Of a stretch of 64,000 bases of DNA, positions 1 to 15,530 are shown piece after piece. Positions within the stretch are counted from its first letter, which is position 1. Every line of letters begins with the position of its first letter. The notes beneath the pieces are model-generated. The model saw nothing but the letters and a program-made list of their open reading frames with translations. It ran no database searches and was not told the origin of the DNA. The DNA comes from Vitis vinifera (Eukaryota; Streptophyta; Magnoliopsida; Vitales; Vitaceae), in the NCBI RefSeq assembly GCF_030704535.1, contig NC_081809.1, positions 1,534,501 through 1,598,500 of the forward strand, read 5' to 3'. The position numbers and the translations under genes were made by a program.

Positions 1-649
1 TCAACCAATGAAGTGAACCATTCAGAAACACAACTTGGTTCTTATTCATATGTGTAAATTGCTCATCCTGCAAGGACACAAATTTTCTCCATTTGTTCGA
101 CTCAGAATCAAATACCAAACATATAAACATCTTCTCCGGCCTCTGACCGAAACATCGGTGATTACCCGCTAGCACTACATTATACTTCTGACCCGATAAA
201 TCACAAGCCAAACCAATTAGAGTGGCTTCTCCATCTGGATAAAATCTAGTCACAGGCCTTTCCCTACTCTTAGGAAGCAACCTATACTCTCTGGTCTCAG
301 GATTAATTACATAGTAAACACCCTTATCAGGTATGCTAGAGCAACACAACAAACCATTACACGAGGCTCTAACCTTGACTCTATCTTTCAAGAAATCCAA
401 AGAGAGTTCAGAAACACCCCTCAAATTATCAACACATATCAAACTAGATTTGCATTCCAAAGAGTCAGTTACCTCAATCAAAACCACTGGCTTCTTAACC
501 CACACTTGATTGTACAGTCGAACAAAATACTTATCAGAACACAATTTATACCAAAGTGTGCACACACATTTGCTTCTGAAGACTGATTTCACAGGCAATC
601 TTGCAAGTATTTGAAGAATAACCTCTTCTGGGAAAACCCCAGAATTCAT
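1..649 (-). CDS. F-box protein (At5g49610-like), 5' part, C-terminus cut by window edge
   Basis: The ATG is at 649-647 and the frame stays open for 216 codons to the window edge. Residues 1-45 form the F-box: MNSGVFPEEVILQILARLPV is followed by the usual VCTLW-type end. The F-box binds SKP1 and places the protein in an SCF E3 ubiquitin ligase. After it comes an F-box-associated (kelch-like) region with CNGLLCCSS, YYVINPETREYR, RPVTRFYPDGEATLIGLACD and LVFDSESNKWRKF, which would recognise the substrate. The match to the Arabidopsis At5g49610 family, recalled from memory, is close and starts at the same Met. The substrate is unknown. There is no intron in the visible CDS. A possible 5'-leader donor (CCG|GTAAGG near 719) suggests a 5'UTR intron, but this is weak. 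Confidence 0.9.
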   Translation of the reverse strand, partial: MNSGVFPEEVILQILARLPVKSVFRSKCVCTLWYKLCSDKYFVRLYNQVWVKKPVVLIEVTDSLECKSSLICVDNLRGVSELSLDFLKDRVKVRASCNGLLCCSSIPDKGVYYVINPETREYRLLPKSRERPVTRFYPDGEATLIGLACDLSGQKYNVVLAGNHRCFGQRPEKMFICLVFDSESNKWRKFVSLQDEQFTHMNKNQVVFLNGSLHWL

Positions 650-949
650 ACCGAAAATTTCAATCAAAATTACGAATACTTTTCAGAAAATCATGACAAG
701 GTTTGGGATTTGCCTTACCGGATGAAATTTCGAGATGGGTGTTGCGAGAAAGTCGGTTTCTTGGAATTGAATGGAGTTGGTTTGACCTAATCAAAATGAG
801 GGGTCTTAAAGAAAAGAGCGATTTGCACAACTGAAAATTGGATTTGTCAGGATCTGAGGGGCAAAGAGAAATTAGAATTCTCCAAAAAGGTGGAAACTGA
901 AAAATAGAGGGAGAGTAAGAGAAGGGTCAGAGATTAAAGAAGGAGAGAA

Positions 950-1056
950 AAAAAGATTGCCGTGAACTGAATATATGCCCCCCTCTCTCGACCCATTTCG
1001 TTTCACCCAAGTTGGCCCATGGGCCAGATGGGCTCAAGGCCCAAGCCCAATTATCA
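950..1056 (-). promoter_or_regulatory. Probable core promoter of the F-box gene
   Basis: On the minus strand a TATA-like CATATATTC lies at about 969-977, some 320 bases before the ATG. Just upstream (1012-1052) are four or five GGCCCA/TGGGC motifs, the site II type bound by TCP factors in plant housekeeping promoters. The transcription start is inferred only from this spacing. Confidence 0.45.
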
Positions 1057-1758
1057 ATTTCACTTTGAAAATTTATTAAACAAAATATTTTATTTTATTT
1101 TATTTTAGATAAAATGAAGGAGTTTGTCGTAATTCTTTTAACATTTCACACATTATTGTAAACACCTTCCTAAAAAAAAAAACTCAATTTAGATATATTA
1201 GTCATTAATATTATGACTAATATAAGTAACATAATTCATTTACCTATTTATTTTCTAAGAATATAATTCAAGAGGATAACATGAAACATACTTAACAGTT
1301 AAAGATTTCAAAAAAAGGAAGAAAAAAAAAAACAAATATAATAACATCATGGTCCATTGCAAACTTTAGGGTTTTCAAAGAAGGGAGGAGATGATGAAAA
1401 ATTAAGGATTTGAAAATTGAAAACTCTAGAAAAGATAAAAGACCTTCCAATAATTGATGTTTAATTAAATTAAAATTACAATTAACAAAAGTTGGTTTAT
1501 AAAGTAAATAAGAGTCATAAGGTTTGACCATGACGTTAAAAAACGTGAATGTGGTATTTCAAAATTAGGGGTATAACTTAGGCAGATTGACTTGATCCAA
1601 CCTAATGTTTTCTCAATTCATTCTTAATTTCGATTGGGTTCCGGTCAAGGTTTGAATAATCAAAGCTTAATCCGATTTAATATTTTTATAATATTTATAA
1701 TGTTTATTATTCTATATGATATTTTTTATTTTTAAAAAAAATATCAAATTATAATTAT

Positions 1759-1812
<54 letters not shown>

Positions 1813-2636
1813 AAAAAGACATATAAGTTCATTTTCATTTTTTATTATTATCTTGAACTTTTGTATTATTTATTATTTTAATTTTAGTATAAATATATAA
1901 TTTATTTTTTAACACCATTATATAATGATTTTGAATCATGCAATTCAATCAATTCAAAGTAGTTAAGTGTAATCCGATCAACTTGAATTTAACTCCCCAA
2001 GCTCAACCCGAGTTTAAAAAAATGAGGTTGAGTTGGATTTGGATTGAGTAACTCAAATTAGAGGTTAAATTTGGATTGATTATTTCTTAATTTGAATTTG
2101 ACTCAACTTAAGTTGGTTGTTTTCTTAATTCAGGTTGGAGTTAGGCTCGAGTTATAGCCTACTCAAAATATAAAAGATATTAAATCTTAGATAATATTAA
2201 TATAATTTATCATTATTTTATTTAATATATATATAAATCCAACCTTTTTGTTCATTTATGTCCAATTTATACCATCATTTTAAAAAAGTGATAAAAACCT
2301 TACAAAATTACTCCCTTCTCATCCGTCAAGGCCCGGGCCAATGCATGCCAGGAAGGGCATATGCCCTCTCCCAAAGCTTCCAACCTTTTCTCGTAAATAA
2401 AACCAAATAATTTCAATAAATATAAGATAATTTTCTTATAATCTGAGAAAAAAACCTTCATATTTTTAATTTTGATAATAAATGTAATATTCAAATGAAA
2501 ATTTATTCCAATACCAACAAAATAAGAAACACCATTTATTTAGGGATGAGAAAATAAAAATTCCAATAAAGCCATTGCTGGCACCACACATGGAGACAGA
2601 CAAATAGAAAGAAGATGATGATGGATGATATATGAA
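1057..2636. other. AT-rich spacer between two minus-strand genes
   Basis: No gene is recognised here. The stretch has long A/T runs, a (TA)n tract and, at about 1575-2165, a degenerate section with several near repeats of CAACTTGA / GAGTTGGATT type that may be an eroded transposable element. The 3' untranslated region of the carboxypeptidase gene should lie just below 2637. Confidence 0.5.
1762..1810. repeat. (TA)n microsatellite
   Basis: An uninterrupted alternation of T and A over about 48 bases. Its length is likely to vary between individuals. Confidence 0.9.
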
Positions 2637-7307
<4,671 letters not shown>

Positions 7308-7325
7308 TTTTTTCTTTTTTTGCAT

Positions 7326-9270
7326 TTACTCCATCATCTCCCCTCCTCAAGATATTGAGATTGAACAGAAGAGTGAAGCTTTGAGAAGATAAAGTTCAAA
7401 TTATCGTGAAATGTGCTGTGATTGCATTACCAAGGAAAGGTTCTGGTACTTCGCGAGCTACACTAATCATGTGAGGGTCCCATCTTAATGGAACTTTTTG
7501 TCATCGTCTAGAATTTTAAGGGCGGCTTTTTGTCATCGTCCAGAATTTTAAGGGTGATAAACTATGATTTTTCAAAATTTTTAGATGCTTTAGTCCAGCA
7601 TTTGGGATGCCGACAAACAGCGAAGTTAAGAGAGAGGGTTAGGTGTGATGGAATACACCCAAGGCACTCTCCAATGGCAGGCCTGGGTTGACTGAGGTTG
7701 AAATGAAAGTGATGTATCAAGAAAAGTTGTAATTTATAATACATTAGATCGATTAAAAATATTGTTTTTTTCTAGGTGCATTTGCATTGTTAGAAAACGC
7801 TTTAGGAATAAAAAAAATGTTTAAAAAAAATGAATTTAAAACGTTTTTTAAAAAATAAATAATATTTTTTAAAATAAAATTTTCAAATGAGGTTTCACTA
7901 TAATTTTTTTAAAAAAAATTAAATATAATTAAAATTATTTAATTTTTGTATAATCCAAGAAATAAAGTAAAATAAATTTTAAAAATATATAAAAATAATT
8001 TATTAATTTTGAATATATTTTTTTTTATAATTTTTTATTTTTCTCATATTTTTTTTTTAAATTTCTCCTAAACCAAACAAAGTAAAAAAAGTATTTTTAT
8101 TAAAAATGTTTCAAATAAAAATACTATCAAACACATTTTAAATAAAATGTAAAACCTTGTTAAAAATACAACCAGATATATTCTAAGTAAAACGTAAAAT
8201 CAAAGTTAAGGAATAATGAACCTTATTTATTTTCTTTAGAAGATGTTTGTGAGAGAATTTTTATCAAATGTTTTTCTTTATAAAACATTATTTTAAAAAT
8301 ATTTTCTAGATTTTGTTAAAACATTTGATTTTTCTTGAGCACTTCTTATAGTAAAAAGTGCTTTCTACAGACACTGGCAAAAGGACTGTTAGTCCACTCA
8401 TAGCGCCAACCGAAGTTTGCTCAAAACCAGCCCAAAAGTAATTAGGAGATGGAATTCAGAATTAGGGGCTCAAAGCAGCAGTAGACTTCGAACAACAAAG
8501 GATATTTCTTTCTCTTGAATTGAAACTTGTGAGTTAAGAAGCAATGAAGCAAACACCTTTGATCTGCCAAAGTATTGAAAGAGCTAAATCTAATTTATAG
8601 GTCAAATAAGGCAAATAATTATCATATTTATACAGCACATATAAATTATAACTGTACTTTTAGGGCATGTTTGGAACCTTGAAATAAAAACTGGGAATAA
8701 GAAACCCGTTTCATTTTTCGTATTTGTATCTCTTGTTAATCAAAATCCATTTTCATGAAAACCAAAGCCCATTTTTTTCGAGATTTTAATTCCTCGGACA
8801 CCAAACATACCATTAGTCACATAATACATGATAAATGTGCAGTTCTTCGTAAGAAACGATATGCTGCAGTGTTTTTCAATTTTGGATTCTGAGTTACTTA
8901 CACGTATCATCTGGGATTTTACAACCGAGAAAAAGAGGGAGAAGAGGTGACACAGAACACGCAGTAATGTAGAAATTCTGGATAAACTTCATACACTTAA
9001 TGCCATTCTTACCCTGGCATCCGAACATATTCCGGTCTTCCAACCTTAGTATCAAGTGCCTCTTTGTAATTTTATTTTTTAGTTGCAAAAGAGAGAACCT
9101 GCAGATAACTATTTTTCAAGTAAGCAACATCTGTACAACTCATGAAATCATGCTAGTAGGCGCATATCAGCAATATGATCGGCATGATGAAGGGGGTGGA
9201 TTTACTGTGGTCTGAATATGCTGCACCCTAGCTTCAGGGGAAATATCTTGAGAAGTGTATGAATGAGCAA
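7326..9270. other. Spacer between SCPL promoter and SFR2 3' end
   Basis: The first few hundred bases after 7325 are the SCPL leader and promoter, with no clear TATA box. About 7755-8340 is AT-rich repeat debris. A small inverted-repeat element sits at 8662-8815. About 8820-9270 should include the SFR2 3' untranslated region. No further gene is recognised. Confidence 0.5.
8662..8815. mobile_element. Small MITE-like element, about 154 bases
   Basis: The left end TAGGGCATGTTTGG, read inward, matches the reverse complement of the right end (TAATGGTATGTTTGG), and imperfect complementarity continues for about 35 bases. TTAG or TA flanks both sides. It is too short to code for anything; a non-autonomous DNA transposon relic is the simplest reading. 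Confidence 0.55.
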
Positions 9271-12200
9271 TCAGAAGCTTAATTCAAGAGGCTCAAGAAC
9301 CAAATCGTCATTATCGTCTCTTTGCGGCTTCCTTTTCCTTCCGAGGGAGAAAGGACTGAGGATGTATCTTGAGAATGTGCTTAGCGGGTCGTGGAGACCT
9401 TCCATCTCATAGTGTCCAAACCGCCAATCCCGTTGGATGTAAGGGCGATGTATAGGTTCATCAAGGCCTCCTGTTACAATGAAAAAGATTATATAAAAAA
9501 AAAATTTAGACATAAATTGTGGAAAATTTGTACATAAATGATAATTACCAGAATTAAGCAGAAAATTTAGTGATATTTTGCTTGCGTGGGGGAATCTATT
9601 GTCAGTGTATAGAAAGGCCATTGAGAATAAAGAAATCCTGACACTCGGCAAAGTATAGACTTTGATAAACATAAACCAGCAGAAAACATCCTTATTGATC
9701 ACAACACAACCTGATTTGTTATAGTCATTTAAGGCTCAATTTCTAAATAGCATAATAGGACTACAGAAAACCAACTGAAATGTCTAGTTTTGAGTGGGTA
9801 TCCAAGAGTTCATTCTTAAAGTAACATAACATGACCAGAGCAGGCCACTCCATCTAAGGGAAAAGCAATTGTTGAGAAGAACAACCACGACTAGAAGGAA
9901 AACAAGTTAAAGGTAGATACTAGTTTTGGAACTGTAAGAAGTTGAGCAGCAGAGCTTACCTGCATACATTAAACCATCTTTATTAACTGCTCGATAAAAT
10001 GGTCGTGTTTTTTTCTCTTTAGCAGCTCTCTGGAGTTCATTCCATGCATGCACCCTGTCTAGACGTGTGACTTTACCAGTAGCCACCACCTGAAATCAAG
10101 ATGCCAGCTAAAGTATTACTGAAAAACTGAATGACGATAATAAAGATAAATAAACAAAGGCACATGTAGAAAGTTATTACTTTGGAAAATAGATTGTATG
10201 AAGGACGGGGAATGCGGGCAAGATTATTGGCACGATCCACAGCTACAAGTCCAAACTTAGGACCATATCCATCTGCCCACTCCCAGTTATCAGAAATAGT
10301 CCAAAACAGGTAACCAAGCACTGGGACACCCTGTAAACAATCCGAGACAAGTCTAACCCACTATTGGCATGGATGGAGGATAATATAATTCCAAAAATGA
10401 TTGGGAAATCAGTTCAGATTCAAAACCTTGATCATAGCTGCATAAACTGCAAGTAAATGTTCTAGCAAATATGGCCGCCGAATCAAATCTGTCTCATCAG
10501 ACACCCCATTCTCTGTAATGATGAAGGGTATATTTAGATGTTTGTATCTTTCATGGAACTGAAGCAGCATGCGATACAAGCCATCGGGATATACCCCTCT
10601 TCCAGATTCACTATATTCATCAGTCTCTACCAGCTTCAGTCCAGCACCAGAGACAACTTCCTGACCAATGAGATAAATGTCTTCTTAAGAATGTGTAAGT
10701 TAATTATGACCATGCTAGTGCAAGAATGATATCTGGAATAATCTTGGTTAGGTAAGTAGAAAACCTGTCCGTAGTAGTTTATTCCTATGAAATCCAGCTG
10801 ATTGGAAATACTATCCACATATGGGAAGATGGTTAATGAGTTGGCCAGTGTAACAGCAGCAACGTCAAAAAGACCATACGGCCGCATAAATGAGACATGG
10901 TGTGCTACTCCAACCAATGGCTTTGATAAGCCGCTGCTGCAAAGGAAAAAAATGTCTTTAGAAAGTTCTAAATCGGAGAAAATAAAATATTCAATGAGAG
11001 GAGAGAGACCCAATGTTTATTAGGTGAGCTAGGAGAACAAAGTTAAAATAGTAACCATTGAGTGATCTTATAATTAAATCCATCACATTCTTCTGGACAT
11101 GTGAAACATGTGGATGGAAAATTCTGAAAAAGTTAATCAATAACAATGGCTAAAACCATCATTATGACATGACTCACAGTCAAGCAGGTGCTGGATCAAA
11201 TCTGTGGGTCAACCAGACTGCACTGAGTGTCCCATACAGCTAGCAGGAAAAGACGTGTAAACCAAAATGACAGTTGCACACAGATGCCTATATGTTTTTA
11301 TCTTTTTTACTACAGGGTATCCAATCTGTTGAAGATACATGAAAACTTTCACATAATTATTATCCCCAAACCTCTTAGTAACATCTGGAAAGACAAGGGC
11401 AAAAGAGAAACCTTTTCTCATGGATATACTCAAAAGCCTTTGAGTGTGCAATCGCCATCCAATGCATGGCCTGTTTGAAAACACCAGCTGGCAGAGCAGA
11501 AGTGGCAACTTCCAACATATCAGGATGACCACCAGGCCAGGCACCCGCACAATATGTTAGCAAACAGAAGACATGAGGCTCATTAAATGTTACCCAGTAG
11601 TCTACCATATCTGATACACTATCAACAACCAGCCTGCATGAAAGAAGACGATATTCAGGATTCATAAAACTAACAGAGTATAAATGAGTCACCCCACATG
11701 ATAAGAATCATTAACTTATGTCACATTATTTTTTTCCTTTTTGATAGAAATTGTCATATATGTTAATTGCATCAAGCATCACATCTTAAAAGTTGCCTCA
11801 GCTTCTACTTCTCCTTTAAGAAGTTTGAGTGTACATTAGGAATATACACCAGTGCGAAAAGGGAAGCAGATTTTGGAAATAATAAAAGTAATAAACTGGA
11901 AATCAGGCACAGTAGATAGTCCAAATTAGTTTACCATGATATACTAAGGAAAGCTGAAGCAAATTCAGGATAATCTATATGCATTAAGATGTGCCAGTAT
12001 GCACCTGGGTTTCTTACAGAGAAAGATGAGAAATAGGTTGGTGAACCTAAACCATTCTATAAAAATGCCAAAATATGACAATGAAAAACTGCCAAACAAC
12101 CAACCTGGTAAAATCCATGAAATAATCAACAGTTCTTTCCAGTTTCCATCCTCCGTACTCTCCAGCCCATGGTGGCAATGAGTGATGGAATAGGGTCAGC

Positions 12201-14637
12201 ATCACTTTCATTCCATATGAGTGAACCCTATTGATGATCCACTTGTATCGTTCCAATGCCGCATAGTTAACCTTTAAAAAGAACATTGTGTGACTAAACT
12301 TAGTTCAAATTCATCCCAACTAATTCAAAACAATATTAAACACGTGCAAAATAGTAAAACATATTGGTAAACCCTAAAACCCCATATAATATAAGAAACT
12401 CAAGTATGTGTTGGATGGGTTTGGGTATGAGTGTAAGATACGAGTATGTGTCCAAGTGTTTGATCCATATATTCGGTGAAATTGAAGGATCCAGGCATCA
12501 CATTGTATTGTTTCTTGCCGCAAGTATTTGCTTGTAGCATACTGAATCTCAATGGGTTGGCATAATTTTTATATTGGGCATCCGGATTTTTCCAAACAAC
12601 ATCAAAATGCATCAAAATAAACGAAAATATGATTATGGTCAGCATCAGCCTTACACTTTCTTTTAGTCCATTAAGTGGCTCCTTTGGCATGACCCTAGTC
12701 CAATCTATTCCCATCCGGAACACACGGACACCAGTATCCTTAGCCAGTTTCAATTCAGTATCAGGATCAGACCAAAACCTTAGCCTCTCCTCCCTAAAAT
12801 TAGTTCAAAAAGCAAATCAGTTTATTGGTCCTGCAGTAAAAAGCAAGTAATTATATACAAAATTCCATGAGGTTTATAAATCTTAAAATCGATTAAGTAA
12901 ACCATTAGATTAGAGCTATAAATAAGTAGGATAGAATCCCCATGTATACCCAAGTTCCAACTAGCATCTTGTAAAAACATAAATTAAAAATATTGAGCTT
13001 ACGGGTGTGGAACATTGTGCCAAGCAGCTACATTGTGATGGCATTCATCATTTGTTGCATGTTCTTCTTCTTCAATGTATTTTTCAAACCCTCTAATCAT
13101 GGCTTCCATAGCTATCTTAAGAGGTTTCTTTTTCTTCACTCTCTCAGCAGCTTCCATTGAAGATGATGAAGCTAGGTGAGAACCACCATCACCACTAGCT
13201 GATGCAATTAGTGCATCTGATGGTTGTGAGCCCTGCTGCGACTCTGATTTGTCACAAGGGTGTTCTTCTGCAAATTGGAGCCAAGCATCATCAAGCCTAT
13301 CTTCAACATGTGCTGGTGCTGTCGCCAATCCAAAGAAGAACTCCTTTTCTCCGTCTACAGAAAATCACACAGCACTTAGGTTATAGATTCATCTAAATTA
13401 AAAAAGGCCAAGCATTTTTTGACCTTCTGATTTGCAAGTATTCTAAAGTTCATACCAGGAAAAAGAGAAATGTAACACCTACCATACAGTGGTCATTTCC
13501 AGATATTATATTGCTTTGCAGTAAACTCATCTTTAATGCTTGTATTGTATGCTTACAATTATAAATTTGTTATGTCATGAATACCACTAAATTCTAGTAT
13601 AAAAACAATTGAGATTTCTCCACACTAATAAAATGAATTAGTAAGTCTGCAAGTGCAAATTTAATTTGATGTTCAGATTCTTTTTGAAAGTTTTGCCAAT
13701 CCAATCTTCTTGGACATGTACTTTCCTGCTTTTCCCCAGCACATGATTTTAACCAATCGATCATGCTTCAGTTGTTTGCTGAGAAAATGCAGGAAAAGAA
13801 ACGCAGCACAAAACAGAGTATCTAAAGTTCACTTTTCTTCCTGGAGTTCTTAGGTCATTTGTTGGCTCTGCAAAAGCATTTGAAACAGTCTAATTGGGAG
13901 ACGAAATAAGAATCAAATTTCTTCAGATCCTCAAACACTTCTCAAATTTTTCTTGAACTTCATTGCTCTATAAAAGATCAAAAAAAAAAAAACCCAAAAC
14001 TCTGATAACCAATGAAAGTACTTCAAAAATTCACCAAATCTACGGGATATGTTGGAGGAACTGTGAAATTAGAATTTCGTTATTTCTGCATCTCAATTTC
14101 TATATCAAATGCTCAAATACTACTCAAATTATCCGCACGAAAAGTATAAGAACCTTTTGTCGCTTTCTGCATCAAAAAAATGCTCTCAAAAACAACAAAA
14201 TTACTTCAAGTTTTTAAAAAATTGTACTGAATAAACTTGAGGACTGAGAAATTATGTTTTCTTTGTTTCTGCGTCTCAATTTCTACTTCAAATGATGAAT
14301 GCTTCTCAAAGTAATCCACTCAAAAAAGTATAAGAACCTTTCTCGCTTTTTGTATTTAAAAAAATGCTCTTAAATCATTATAGTCACTTCAAATTCGAAA
14401 AATCTACGGAATAGATTTGATAAACATTAAAATTAGGGTTTGATGATTTGGCTTACCAGTGCTGGGATCAACATTGAAGACGGCCAGCGTCTCAGACGAT
14501 TCGTCGATAGGTGACCGGAAGGGCTGGAGATTCTTCCTCCGGTAACGAGAGAATGAAAAGGCGTTGGCGGCGACGGAGAGAGTAACCAAAACACCGGCGA
14601 ACTTCGTCGCAGATACAAACAAAGCTAAGAACGCCAT
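9271..14637 (-). CDS. SFR2: SENSITIVE TO FREEZING 2-like galactolipid:galactolipid galactosyltransferase, 10 exons
   Basis: Exons, from the 5' end: 14637-14457, 13354-13003, 12793-12655, 12271-12105, 11633-11412, 10936-10765, 10660-10427, 10330-10181, 10089-9960, 9470-9271. The frame closes at 648 aa. SFR2 sits in the chloroplast outer envelope and moves galactose between MGDG molecules, making oligogalactolipids and diacylglycerol that stabilise membranes during freezing. It is a GH1-fold protein. The N-terminal hydrophobic segment (residues 4-22) is the expected membrane anchor. The acid/base Glu298 is in TFNEPH and the nucleophile Glu461 in FIITENG; the insert before NVAAWHN and the C-terminal WRFGHYEMEGLHDPLS are specific to SFR2 among GH1 proteins. 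It ends in LEPLELSF. The SFR2 assignment is very secure. Exon 6 has a GCAGCAG acceptor, so one Ser codon may be optional. Confidence 0.96.
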
Positions 14638-14860
14638 CTCCAGAGCCCAAGTCCCACGACTCTCAGAGTCACTCGGAATTCAATAATGAAAATTACTAGC
14701 ATGGATTGACACGCAAGTCACGATAGTCGGCCACGTGTACTGAAATGGACAATTGAAAAGGCCCATGGGCCCTGGAGTCATTTAAGCGCCAATGAGCCTG
14801 GGCCTGGGCCCAACTTATCCACTACCTTTAGTCCATTTTTGTGCTTTAGTTAAGCCACGT
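14638..14860 (-). promoter_or_regulatory. SFR2 proximal promoter and leader
   Basis: A G-box core CACGTG is at 14732-14737. A cluster of GGCCCA/TGGGCC motifs (site II type) runs from about 14758 to 14815. There is no clear TATA box, which fits a site II-driven promoter. The whole stretch has a diverged second copy at about 15131-15360 in which the G-box is lost (CACGAG). Confidence 0.55.
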
Positions 14861-15026
14861 CAGCACAAGCATTAAATGATTCTGGGCATTGCTGCAGCTG
14901 CACTTTCATTCATTTTTATTTTTTTCAAACAATTGAAAAAGTTCTATAGTGAATGGAATATTTGAAAATTGTTTAATAACTGACAACAAACGGCCAACAA
15001 ATTGTGGGAAATATTTATTATTATTA

Positions 15027-15130
15027 TGAACAGCCGGAGATTCAGGCGACTCGTCGATAGGTGAGAGGAACGGCCGGAGATTCTTCCCCCGGAAACGAGA
15101 GAATGTGAAGGCGTTGGCAGCGAACGCCAT
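15027..15130 (-). pseudogene. Decayed duplicate of SFR2 exon 1
   Basis: From ATG at 15130 the frame reads MAFAANAFTFSRFRGKNLRP and then SPIDESPESPAV, clearly a copy of residues 1-3 and 23-53 of the SFR2 first exon. Nineteen codons (57 bases), covering the hydrophobic membrane segment, are missing in frame. Similarity stops near 15027, before the exon 1 donor site, so this copy has lost its own splice donor and runs into unrelated sequence. It cannot make SFR2 by itself unless a cryptic donor is used. Confidence 0.88.
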
Positions 15131-15530
15131 CTCCAGAGCTCAGACTGAGTCTCTGAGAGCCCAGGTGACGAGACTCAGAGTCACTGGGACTTCTATAATT
15201 TGAAATAACGAACGTGGGTTGACACGCAAGCGGGATAGTCAGCCACGAGTTCGATTCTCAGCCGACATGGACAATTGGAAAGGGCCATAGGGCCCTACAG
15301 CCATTTAAAGGCCAGTGGGCCTGGGCCTGGGCCCAACTGCTTTATCTTCTTTTTGGGATTTGGTCTGAGCCATGTCAGCATAAGCGTCAAAATGATCTTG
15401 GGCCTTGAACCTTCATTCATTTCTCCGAGATTTTGTTTTACTTTTCATACCATTGAAAAAGTTCTTAAATGAATGAAATATTTAAAAAGTATTTAATTAG
15501 TGAGAAACAAAGAAGCAACAAATCGGGGGC

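Larger units (their letters stand above)
14470..15530. repeat. Tandem duplication of SFR2 exon 1 plus promoter
   Basis: The proximal unit (about 14470-15010) and the distal unit (about 15027-15530) align from the first exon through the leader, the GGCCTGGGCCCAACT block and the CATTGAAAAAGTTCT block to the ACAAAT..GGG ends. ATG-to-ATG distance is 493 bases. Divergence is moderate with several gaps, so the event is old. Confidence 0.88.

Noticed and set aside
14906..15130. The 74-codon frame upstream of SFR2 as a separate small gene.
   Set aside because: It is a copy of SFR2 exon 1 with the anchor deleted and the donor lost; after 15027 the frame runs into unrelated sequence by chance.
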